Shown here one piece after another: positions 44,760 to 55,200 of a DNA stretch of 64,000 nucleotides. The position numbers and the translations under genes are program-made. The notes under the pieces are model-generated. The model saw only the letters and a program-made list of their open reading frames with translations. It was not told the DNA's origin and did no database searches. The DNA is taken from the NCBI RefSeq assembly GCF_000143415.4, contig NW_003314277.1, positions 291,059 to 355,058 of the forward strand. The letters run 5' to 3'. Every line of letters begins with the position of its first letter. Within the stretch, counting starts at the first letter, position 1. The stretch comes from Selaginella moellendorffii. Its lineage: Eukaryota; Streptophyta; Lycopodiopsida; Selaginellales; Selaginellaceae.

Positions 44760-47700
44760 CTACTAACCCTCCGAGGGAAGCTCGGAGGTAGCTTTGTTAA
44801 GATCCTTATTGACACGGGTGCTTCGGATAATTTTGTGGTTGCAGACATAGTCCGGCAAGCTGGACTAATGGTGCAGCGGCTGGGCAAACCAAGGACTATA
44901 GAGTTTATTCAAGGTAGCTAAAGCACCAATGAGGTACTTCAACAAGCGAAAGTCGAACTAAGGACATGGAAAGTAGACATGGATTTCACCATGTTGGACA
45001 TGGCGGGATTTGACGTGATCTTCGGGATGGATTAGTTCAATCGGTTTATGGTAGCCCTGCATGGACAAGGTAGGAACCTTGTGGTAGTAGCGAATGCCTA
45101 AGGAAGAAGATCCAAGGTGGAGGCCCATGATCTAAAGGTAGGGCAATTGGCAAGGTCAAAGATTCCTGTTTAAACCTGGTGTCCACGAGAGGACAACTCA
45201 CTAAAGGAACCAAGGCAGCATTTCTGTGCTTACTCTCGGTGAAGAGTGACAAAAAGATAGAAACGAAAGAAGTACCTTTAGTGATCCAGCGGGTGTTGAA
45301 CCAATTCCAGGATACCATGCCAGAGGAGCTTGCCCCCCACACGACCGATAGAACATAAGATTGAGCTGATCGAGGGTGCTGAGGCGGTGGTCTGTCCCCC
45401 CTATCATTTGAACGAAAAAAAACTCGAGGAACTTAAGTGCCAGTTGGTGGACAAAAGGTATATTAGGTTGAGCAAGTCGCCGTATAGGGCACCAGTGTTA
45501 TTTGTGAAAAAGAAAGATGGATTTATGCGCATGTGCATAGACTACCAGTTGCTAAGAAGAACAAATACCCTTTGCCAAGGATTGAGGACCTGTTCAATAG
45601 GTTGGGAAAGGCAAAATACTTCTCGAGGATTGACCTAATGTCAAGATACTACTAGATCAGGGTAACAAAGGAAAATGTCGAGAAGACAATCTGTCGAACA
45701 AGGTATGGGAGCTTTGAGTTTCTAGTGATCCCCTTTGGGCTATGCAATGTGCCGGCAACATTTTCGGCATTGATGAACCACATTTTTATACCCTATCTGA
45801 ATCACTTTGTCGTCTATCTCGTCTATATTGGCGACATCCTGATCTATAGTGAAATGTTAAAGGAGCATATTGAACACTTGACGAAGGTGTTTGAGAAACT
45901 AAGGGAACACCAGCTGTATGTTAAAGAGAGCAAATGTGACTTTGCTTAACAAAAGGTAAAGTTTTTTGGGTATATGGTGGGCAAAGATGGGCTCAAGGTG
46001 GACCCTAAAAAGGTCCAAGCAACCTAGGATTGGGAGTGACTATCGAATGTACACGAGTTAAGGGCATTTTTAGGGCTATGCAACTACTATCGAAAGTTTA
46101 TCAGACACTATTCGAAAATAACCCTACCCTTAACAGACCTAACGGGAAAAGAGAAGATGGTATGAACAGTGGAATGCGAGGCGGCATTTATCCACCTCAA
46201 ATGGAAGTTGAGGAAGGCTCCCATGTTGGCGTTACCAGACTTTGGTAAAGGCTTTGAGGTAGAAACGGATATTTCAGACTTTGCGTTTGGTGCAATTTTG
46301 AAGCAAGACAACCATCCAGTAGCGTTCTTCTCGAAGAAGTTGGACAAAGCTCAACAGAAGTGGCTTGCCCACGAGAAGGAATTGTTTGCGGTGGTCAAGG
46401 TGCTCAAGGAGTGGCGACACTACTTTGGGAGACACTTCAAAGTTTACACAGATAATGTGGCAACGAAACACTTCTTGTCATAGCCCGACCTGAGAGGGAA
46501 ACAGGGTCGGTGGGCCAATGCTTTGGCCGAGTTTGATTGCAAGATTCTGTACAAGCTTGGGAAGAGCAACATCGTGGCAGATGCGCTAAGTCGAAAAGCG
46601 AGCTTGAAGTTGGTGATATCCAGCACGACAGCAACCTTTTGGGATGATGTGTGGATAGCATATGAGAACAATGGTTTAGCACAAGAAATGTTGCTGAGGA
46701 ATCTAGAGGCATGAGAAGCTCACTAAAAAGATGAGCTGCCAACGAAAGAGAAAACAGGCTATGCAGAATGCAATAGACTCATCTATTACAAACAAACGAG
46801 GGTGTATGTTCCAAAAGGGGAACTAAGGAAGGTAGCTTTAAAAGAGTGTCATAATGGACCTTTTGCAGGACACGGTAGAGTGCCCAAGACGATAGGCTTA
46901 CTCAAGAGGAAGTATCACTGGCCAGATATGGCTAAGGATGTCCAAGACTATGTAAAAACATGTTTAACATGTCAATAGGTCAAAGCCATAACTAAGGTTA
47001 GTGGGGGCTTGTTACAAAGCATCCCAATTCCAGATCGTCCATAGAAATATCTTACGATGAACTTCATCACGGGACTCCCCCTAAGTGAGGGGTTTGATGC
47101 GATATTCGTGATGGTGGACCAATTTTCGAAGATGGCACATTTCATACCCACCACAACGGAAGTGGATGCGGAAGGTGTGGCAAAGTTGTTCTTCAAACAA
47201 GTAGTTCGAGTGCAGGGAAGGCTGGAAGAGATCATCTCAGATCGAGATAAGATCTTCACTAGTAGATTCTGGAGAACTCTCCTGGAACAGTATCGCACCA
47301 AGTTGAAATTCAGCACAGCCTATCATCCACAGACAGGTATGGGGTATTAAGTCAAGTTTGATGGCACTAACACTTCTTGACAGACAGACAAATGGAAAGG
47401 GTGAAAACACAGTTGGAGGATTATTTGCGATGTTATGTCTCAGGAGACCAAACTGATTGGGTAAGTCATTTGGGACTTGCGGAAATGTGTTATAACAATT
47501 CACCACATTCGAGTATCGGGGTGAGTCTATGGGAAGTCATCAATGGGCGAGCTATTGAAGGTCCTATGGAGCTTGGCGTGGCCGAGTACCATGGAGAATT
47601 ACCCACAATGGAGGCATTTATAGCGGAAAGACTTAACATTTGGAATCTAGTGAGGGATTCCTTGGAACGGGCTCAACAAAGGCAAACCAAATACGCGAAC

Positions 47701-48200
47701 CAGAAGCATCGGGATATAGAGTTCCAAGCTGAGGAGAAGGTGTGGCTGAACACCAAGAACTTTAGGCTGCCAAGTGGGATCAACCAGAAGTTGACCCAAA
47801 GGTAAAAATGCATTTATTCCTGGAAATGAATTGATCTTGAGTTCCTTAAGCAGGTTTGCGGGGCTTTACGAGATTGAAGCACGAATCGGTAAAGTGGCTT
47901 ACCGTCTCTGACTTCCTCGAGAGATGGGGAAGATACACCTAGTGTTTCACGTGAACTTACTCAAGCCGTGCTTTGAGGATCCGCTTCATAAGGACCAAGT
48001 AAGACCTTTACCTGAGGTTATATAAGGGGAGGAGGAATACGAAGTCGAGGCCATCCTTAATGCGCGCAAGAGCAAGTGACAAGGACGCGAGGTGAGAGAG
48101 TTCCATGTGAAGTGGAAAGGATTTCCACACTGCGAAGCAACATGGGAACCAAAGGAGAACCTAGCGAACGCGTGAGATCTAGTGGAGGAATTTCTGCAAG
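44760..48200 (+). pseudogene. Chromovirus pol with C-terminal chromodomain, broken
   Basis: In order: protease SFVKILIDTGASDNFVV (about 44,790-44,840); reverse transcriptase 45,330-46,020 ([19 protein letters not shown], then YIGD at 45,824-45,835 where YxDD is expected); RNase H 46,169-46,483 (KHFLS end); integrase with zinc-binding start near 46,845 (CHNGPFAGHG), core VMVDQFSKMAHFIP and AYHPQTG. A short insertion at about 47,336-47,380 duplicates an ACAGACAG motif and breaks the frame. The integrase C-terminal part runs 47,377-47,805. The chromodomain is at 48,030-48,200 (YEVEAILNARKSK, HVKWKGFPHCEATWEP). Several in-frame stops are present. Confidence 0.92.
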
Positions 48201-48623
48201 GCAGAACTCTATGTACTTATGCAAAGTTCAATTAAAGTATCAATTTGCGAAGTTGAGCAATGGCATATGTTGGGACCCGAAGGCGTGCCAAAGGTAAGCT
48301 AATTAGCATGGGTTAGCTAGGTTGACCACGCATAAGAAACTTTGCCAACTCTCTACGGGGATGTCAAATCCATAGACGTATTCTATGGAGGTTAGGTTCG
48401 AGTCCCAACCCCCTAGTAAAGCAAGGTTGGGTTCAAGTCCCAACCCCATACTAGGGTGTGGTGAGGTGAGGGGTATAGGGACACCTATATTCCATTGTCA
48501 TGGACTCTTGGCCAAGGAGGCTAACTTAGGCACACTACTAAGTGGGGGGATGCCCCTGGAGATATGGTCAACAAGTCGTAGCATAAAAAGAGATGTTCGA
48601 TATGGGCATCGAACTTCTTTTAT

Positions 48624-48634
48624 GGGTGGTGGAG
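48624..48634 (+). other. Polypurine tract before the 3' LTR
   Basis: GGGTGGTGGAG lies immediately upstream of the 3' LTR start at 48,636, in the position where plus-strand DNA synthesis is primed. Confidence 0.7.
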
Positions 48635-48635
48635 T

Positions 48636-49752
48636 TGTAAGGAACCAACTCCCCAAGGTGTCGTAGGCTAAAGGATCCCCGAAAGCATGACCGAAATGAC
48701 AAAGAGTTCATCAAATGGGACCAAGTCTGAGATCGAGTCCAAGACCGACTCTTAGACCGAGTTCGACATAGAGTTCGGGATCGAGTCCGAGGCTGACTCG
48801 AAGACTGAGTTCGAGACAGAGTCCGACACCGAGTCTGAGGTCGAGTCTGAAGTCGAGTCTGAGATCGGGTCCGAGATCGAGTCCAATATCATGTCCGAGA
48901 CCGAGTCCAAAGTCGGGTCCAAGACCGAGTCTGAGATTGAGTTCGAGACCGAGTCCAAGTACTAATACAAGTCAAGGGGTGAAAGCCCAAAGCGTGCGCC
49001 TCCCAAGGGGGGGGGGGTTGCAAGGGGTTCCAAAAGTATAGTAGGGATAGTGAGGTCTAGAAACCAGTTTTGAAGGAACTCCCCAGTAGTGCTTCCAAAC
49101 TGACTTGAGGTTGACACTAAAGCCGAGGGGCTTTGGGTGGGAGTGAGCATGGACTCAGGTGGTGCCAGAGGGGCCACCCAAAGAAGTGCTCAAGAGCAGT
49201 TCCCATTCCCGAAAGGGAAACCGACTGTAGTGCTCTCGGCTCATGTGGAGTGGTGCCCCACTTGAATACCTTGTGGCTCATTTGTCCTCGCCCTTCCTAG
49301 GGGCTTGGGCCTTCCCTTCGGGATGGAAGTGGGGGCGTAAAGGTACCCATATCGGGCCGTTAGGCTACAGTGTTTCGCCCCGGCATCCTGAAGCATCTAT
49401 TTCACTCAAAACTTGGGATTTAGAGGGTCCCATGATCAAGTCTTGTGGTACCAAGGGATGTTAGGAGCCTGAAGGCTTGGTGTGCTTGGCTGCTTGTGCC
49501 TGTAGGGAGTGTAGCCAAACCTTAAGTCCAATCTAACCTGGAGAGGGGGATTATGAGAGATTTAAGAATCCGTGGATGGATAGCTAATGCTTTGTTGCTT
49601 GTGTAGTGAGTATCTGAAACCAAGTAAAACCAAGTAGGAGTTGGTACTATAAGCAGGAACCTTGGCGAGGGAACTTAGCAAAAACCAAAGTAGTGTTGGT
49701 CGGATAGACGAGGTAAGTTGGCAAATTGGAAAGGAAAAATTTATAGCTTACA
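48636..49752 (+). repeat. 3' LTR of the chromovirus
   Basis: 1,117 bp, co-linear with 42,109-43,232 and ending in AGCTTACA. The GAGTCCGAG array lies at about 48,725-48,960, and the G run is shorter (11 G at 49,007-49,017) than in the 5' LTR. The flanking duplication AAAGG follows directly. Confidence 0.95.
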
Positions 49753-49870
49753 AAAGGACCATATCAAGTGTTGTGGCAAGTTTAATCCGAACCACTTGCT
49801 CTTGTATATAAACTAAGGCTTTTGGGCTAATTGATATGCATATTTCTTGTATTTCCTTTCCACATTCCAT

Positions 49871-50030
49871 GCACACACACACACACACACACATTCAAGC
49901 ATTAACATCACCTATCGTAAAATCTCTTAAGAATGTCCTCAAAGGCACCCTCCTTCTCAAGTGCAAAAATAACTTCACACAACTCCACACACACACATAT
50001 ACATACACATATATATACATATACACATAT
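49871..50030. repeat. CA/TA microsatellites at a duplication junction
   Basis: A (CA)n tract at about 49,871-49,892 and a mixed CA/TA tract at about 49,988-50,030 separate the end of the outer gypsy element from the first base of the duplicated ALG7 segment. Confidence 0.85.
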
Positions 50031-50928
50031 CCCGGCAATGGCTGTAGCGGGCATCCTCAGCTATTTTAGCAAGACTCTTTTGCTTTTCTTCTTACCATAG
50101 ATTATTAACTTTGTTTACTCCATTCCACAGGTAAGTTAGCCATATAATCTTTTGGTTTTTGTGCTAAGTAACTTGCCTCGCAGCTCTTCAAATGGGTGCC
50201 ATGTCCGAGACATCTTCCAAACCATCTCAAGAACAAGTTAACCAGATTCATATCCTTACTGCCTGTTAAAAGCCCTGTTTTCGGCTCAAAGCTACATCAC
50301 AAAAGTCCTACAAGTTAGCGATTGTAGACGCTCCAACAAGCAGTTGTGTGAGATAAATTGAGAAGGCGTGTCCTTGCTGGTAATCAGCGTCTGAGCTACT
50401 CACGATTTGCATCATGTTGTGAATCAAAATCTGTAAAACATCATGTTCTGGTCACAGAAAAAGAACAAAGAAAAGAAAGAACAATGCACATACTGCAGAA
50501 GATATCACAAGAGTTTGCCCAACGTCCAGTCCATTCACGCCGGCGAGAATGTTGACAGCGTTGGTGCAAAACACGGCTAACAGGCCCATGTAAACTTTGT
50601 ATAGCACGCCTAACAAGTGTAAAAACTGTTCAAGAACAAATCGAACCAAAAGAAAAGAAGAAAAATCTTACCCAAGTCGAGCACCTCCATTTCGAGGTAG
50701 ACTCGAAGAGGTTTCGGAATAACAATTGTCGTGTGCCCTGCGTATCCCATCAGTAAGGGAAGAGCAGCGAAAGAAGGAAGCAAAAGTTTCCTGAGAGCAA
50801 AAGAAACACTCGAATTTGTTTCGTGAGGAGATCATGAAACTTACACGCGCCATGGGACGTCGAGGACGTCGTCCACAAAGCCGAGAAGAATCATAAATAG
50901 TATAGATGTGAGAGCCGCATTGTAAAAT
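50031..50928 (-). pseudogene. ALG7: Rearranged ALG7 3'-half copy with an internal inversion
   Basis: A copy of 58,808-59,858. Positions 50,031-50,213 match 58,965-59,128 in inverted orientation. Then 50,211-50,310 matches 58,808-58,905 directly and 50,325-50,928 matches about 59,257-59,858 directly. The exon encoding [11 protein letters not shown] and half of a neighbouring exon are lost, and two other exons now face the wrong way. Exons at 50,500-50,730 still encode [16 protein letters not shown] and [15 protein letters not shown]. It cannot make a functional enzyme. Confidence 0.85.
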
Positions 50929-51855
50929 CGAGGAAAATCCAGCTGACGCTTCTAGGATGCGGGGGCGTCGGGCGCCAGCTCCTCCGCCACATTGTCTCCA
51001 CTCGTAAACTACACGAGATTTCTCTCTTTGAATCAAATGCCCAGGGCTTGCGAGTCGCTGTGATGGCTGTAGTGGATTCCAAGTCCATCTTTGCGAAGGA
51101 AAAGAACCCGGTACATGTCTGTTTTTATTTGCCTTTTCTTTAAACGATGAAAGCTCAGCTGGATTGAATGCGCGAGCCGTTCGCGAAGAAGATTGATGGA
51201 ACTCTAGCAGCTGCGATAAGAACCATCACAGAAGAAACTGGTAAAACTTTCCTTTCAGCTTTTTTGATGGATGATCATACAACTTTTTTTTCTTGTTTAT
51301 CCTACAGGTCGTCCTTTGGTTGTAGCTGACTGTACCGCGAGTATAAAAATTGGACAAGCACTTGCAGAGATGGCGGACTTGAATTGCTGCATTGTTCTTG
51401 CGAACAAGAAGCCTCTCACCAGCTCGTTTGTAAGATCGTTCTTTTCTTCTTTCTTCTTTTTTCCTTGACCCATGGCTGCAGAAAGTTTACGATAGGATTG
51501 CAGCACTGAATTGACGTTATCGCTGTGAATCAACAGTTGAGCAAGAACTATTTGTACGTACATTTTACGAACATTTCTCAAGCAGGTCGGTGCTGCTCTG
51601 CCAGTCATAGCAACTTTGAACCGTCTGCTAAATTCCGGAGATTCGATCAAGAAAATTGTTAGTGCTCTCAGTGGTTTGTCCTTTCATTCTCCTAAAAATT
51701 TGCCACTTCTAACGTCCTTTGTCAGGCACTCTCGGCTTTGTAATGAGTCGGTTGGAGTATGGTGAATCGTTTAGTGATATTGTGAGACAAGCGAAAGAGC
51801 TTGGTTACACCGAGCCAGGTAGCTATCTTTCTTTTCTATTTTTCATGTAGTTTCA
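50929..51855 (+). pseudogene. Homoserine dehydrogenase copy 2, deleted
   Basis: Begins four bases into the coding region, at the head-to-head junction with ALG7, so there is no start codon. It lacks the 30-nt EDQVSIRLSP segment, about 55 nt of exon 1, and everything after exon 6. The intron after exon 6 is joined directly to the intergenic spacer found after copy 3's stop codon. The remaining exons are more than 90 percent identical to 28,120-29,140 by eye. Confidence 0.88.
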
Positions 51856-52230
51856 GGTATCGGACTCTAGAACACGCACTAACACCGAACATCGTGGGAT
51901 GCAGCCGACATTGTACCATGGACAGGGATTGGAATAAAACAGACGTAAAGACAGAATCACATCTGCCGCCCATATTTACTTTAGGAGGGACTTTAGGCTC
52001 TAATGAAATACTGAGTTGCCTCAAATAAAGAATTCAGCGAATAAAGCCTCAAGCGTGATCGCAAGTCACACCATCTATATAAAAAATGCCAGTGAACCGT
52101 AATGAAAGCGGGCGGGAGGCGGTTTAGGAGATAAAATGCTGTGATCACAAAATCGAACTTTTTAATAAGCCTTCCTATTCTTGCTTCATAGAAGGGAGAG
52201 AACGTAGGAGACAGATTTCTGCACAGCGAA
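51856..52230. other. Spacer between dehydrogenase and ATPase in copy 2
   Basis: About 240 bp (to about 52,140), also present after copy 3 (61,499-61,780) but missing in copy 1, where the two genes are only 98 bp apart. It includes a GCGGGCGGGAGGCGG motif just upstream of the ATPase. It may be the ancestral promoter that copy 1 lost, or an insertion shared by copies 2 and 3. Confidence 0.6.
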
Positions 52231-55200
52231 ATGTCGTCCCAGCGAATGTTTATCGAGCGCCTGCGTCGCGAGCTCTTTGGAATCGGCCAGTCCGGTCCCA
52301 ATCCTCTCGCTCTCATGCTCCAGGAGACGATCAGGCTCCTCTCGGCCGAGCTCTACCAGAAGGACATCCATTTCCTGTCCGAACTCCTCCAGGTACTTTG
52401 CTCGAACTTGGTTCTGTCCCTGACAAACATGAGCGTCTTAGAACGCTGAGGACAACACTTACCATTCGTCCGTGGAGCCGAGCATCGAAATCTATCTCAC
52501 AAAGACCGACGTAACTGGCACTGGAGCAGCTGCCACGCTGCTGCTCTTGAACAACGAAGTTGGTTTCTCGGAAAAGAATATAGAGTCCTTGTGCGCCGCT
52601 GGTCAGTCCACAAAGAAAGGAAAGAAGTCTCAAGGATACATTGGCGAGAAAGGTGAGATAATTCTTTCTTACCTCTCCTCTCTAGCCGTGGTAACGTCTC
52701 TTGCTCGTACAGGAATTGGGTTTAAGAGCGTTTTTCTCGTCACCAAGCAGCCGTATATAATCAACAATGGCTTTCGTATTCGTTTCAACGAAGAGCCCCA
52801 CAACGAGGCCAAGCTCGGGTATATTGTCCCGGAATGGGTCGACTGTCCTACAGACGCTGTGCTGCAGAAGGTCTGTAGCAAGGTGGTCTTCCTGCAACGG
52901 TGATCATCCTTCCCTTACGTCAGGAAAAGATTTCGGAGGTGGCAAAGCAGCTTACTCAAATCCCAGCGGAGACGCTCCTCTTCCTATCGAAGATACGCAT
53001 GCTCTCCATCTACGATCAGCAGTCGCGGCCTCCCACGGAACTGGTTCTCTCCAGATCTGTGGAGATGACAACGTCAAAGAATGGAAGCGTGGAAACGAGC
53101 ACAACTTTTCTCACAGCTAGTAACGGACGGAATGGCACTCAGCACAGCAACTACTACATGTTTAAGCAGACTTTGAAAGTACCTGAGGAGGCCAAGGTTG
53201 AAAAGCGAAAAGATGTCGATAGCTGGATGATCACTCTAGCCTTTCCGGTGGATGATCGTATCTCGAGCAGCTGCAGCATTGGCGATATCTTCTCGTTCCT
53301 GCCTTCCGATATCCACTCGGGCCTGCCGTTTCTTATCAACTCGGACTTTTTGCTCGTTTCCTCCCGTGCGACGCTCCTCTTTGACAGCTCCTGGAACCAG
53401 GGGATCTTTCGCTGTGTTCCCGAGGTTTTCTACAACGCCTTCGAGCTTCTCCTCAACACCACGGCGTTTGGACTGCAGAGTATACTGTCAGTAGCACGCA
53501 TGGCAATGTACAAGTACGTACCTGTGAATGTTTGCCGCAACTCGTACCTCGAGAGAGTCCGCAACGATATCTTGTCCAAGCTGAAGGACAACAACGTCAT
53601 TCTTTGCGCCTCGGACGTCGGCCGTGCACCACCGAGCGGGCAGCTTTGCAAGCCTGCTCTTGCGAGAAAAATCGCCCCCAGCTTCCGAGAGCTCCTCAAA
53701 GCCGCACCGAAGTGTCCCAGGTTCTTGCGAGGAAGTCCCTCGTACATAGTGGACAGCACGCTGCAGGAGAGCTACGTCTCGGTGCTGAGACTCCTGGGAG
53801 TCCCAGATATGAGCAACGATGAATATCACCAAAGCCTCGACTCTGAAGACTGGATGAGATCGCTCCCCGACGATGCATATGTCAAGCTGCTGGTGTTCCT
53901 GTCCTCCAAGTCGTCAACTTTGAGATCCCTCAAGTTTCTCAAGTATCGAGGCTCCGATGGTCGACTTCAGTTGGCAAGCATGGATGATCTCGCGCGAAAC
54001 GATGGCAGATCCATATACTGGGATTCTGGTCATAGAGCTACCGCTTGGCTCGCTGGTTGGACAGAGGTGTTTCAACGTTGGCTAACTTTCAACTTCGTTC
54101 CATCGGCCTGCGCTGCAAAAATCCGGCAGCACTCGGTGTTAGAGAACTGGTTGGAGAGAACCCCCTTCAGCGTGAGCGAACTGACAGCATGCTCACTCGC
54201 TCGTCAGGTTCTTCGAGCAGTCACTGCGAACTCCTCAGATGCAAAGCTTGCTGTTCTAGCGATGCACTTCCTGTTCGACCTGTACAGAAACGACCGCAGC
54301 TCGTACACATCCATCAGCAACCAAAAGCGTAATGTACCAATCGTCGAGAATGACGGAGCTGTGAGTCCTTATGGTGCGAGTTATGTTTCAACGCGTCCAT
54401 TGTTGCTACCGGCGGCTTGTGGAGCGAAGTGGCCGCTCTTGCTCCCGTCTGATGTGTGGAGACGCGGCGTTCGAAAATTGTCAGAAGAGTATATGGAGTC
54501 AGCAACGGTCGATCTCTCCGACCCCGACGTGCGAACCGAGTTTGTGAATTTTCTGAAGGAGCAGTTCCTGGCTACGGACATCCCCGCCTTTGATCCGGTG
54601 AACGAGGCCCTTCCTCCGCATTATGTTGGTAACGTCGCAGCGAGCTCGTTGTTACTGAAGTGGATTAAATCCAGGCACTGCAATGCACCCGCTTTCGCTT
54701 CCAGTATTAAGAATACCAAGTGGTTGAAGACGAGACACGGATACTGCTGCCCAACCGTTGCATTCCTGCCGGTGCAAGAGCTGCTTAAAGTCTTGAAAGT
54801 CGAGGACGTTCCGTTCNNNNNNNNNNNNNNNNNNNNNNNNNNNNNNNNNNNNNNNNNNNNNNNNNNNNNNNNNNNNNNNNNNNNNNNNNNNNNNNNNNNN
54901 NNNNNNNNNNNNNNNNNNNNNNNNNNNNNNNNNNNNNNNNNNNNNNNNNNNNNNNNNNNNNNNNNNNNNNNNNNNNNNNNNNNNNNNNNNNNNNNNNNNN
55001 NNNNNNNNNNNNNNNNNNNNNNNNNNNNNNNNNNNNNNNNNNNNNNNNNNNNNNNNNNNNNNNNNNNNNNNNNNNNNNNNNNNNNNNNNNNNNNNNNNNN
55101 NNNNNNNNNNNNNNNNNNNNNNNNNNNNNNNNNNNNNNNNNNNNNNNNNNNNNNNNNNNNNNNNNNNNNNNNNNNNNNNNNNNNNNNNNNNNNNNNNNNN

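Larger units (their letters stand above)
42109..49752 (+). mobile_element. Full-length chromovirus (Ty3/gypsy), family B, TSD AAAGG
   Basis: A complete structure: 5' LTR 42,109-43,232, primer site 43,236-43,248, gag-pol DNA 43,292-48,200, purine-rich tract 48,624-48,634, 3' LTR 48,636-49,752. Perfect target duplications AAAGG lie at 42,104-42,108 and 49,753-49,757. Pol order is protease, reverse transcriptase, RNase H, integrase, then a C-terminal chromodomain, the mark of chromoviruses. It interrupts the integrase of the outer gypsy element. Stops, frameshifts, a mutated YxDD box and an inserted solo TRIM LTR make it non-autonomous now. Confidence 0.95.
36270..49860 (+). mobile_element. Outer Ty3/gypsy element (copy 2), truncated and split by insertions
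   Basis: Three pieces of one element: 36,270-38,070, 40,358-42,108 and 49,758 to about 49,830. Domains in order: intact CCHC zinc knuckle (CWACDEVGHTYWHC, 36,424-36,465), protease-like LVDTSSSLSF (about 36,745), reverse transcriptase (37,560-37,985, with FIND at 37,742-37,753 in place of YxDD), RNase H (40,383-40,757), and integrase (41,250-42,108: AFDLIGLFP, LDNGPAF and a GLVERL region giving D, D, E). The integrase ends QWKGPYQVLWQV across the 7.6-kb chromovirus insertion. No chromodomain is present. The 5' end is truncated within gag and no LTR was found. Multiple stops make it inactive. Confidence 0.9.

Noticed and set aside
49871-50030. CRISPR-like or satellite array
   Set aside because: Simple CA/TA microsatellites, with no spaced direct repeats; the organism is eukaryotic.
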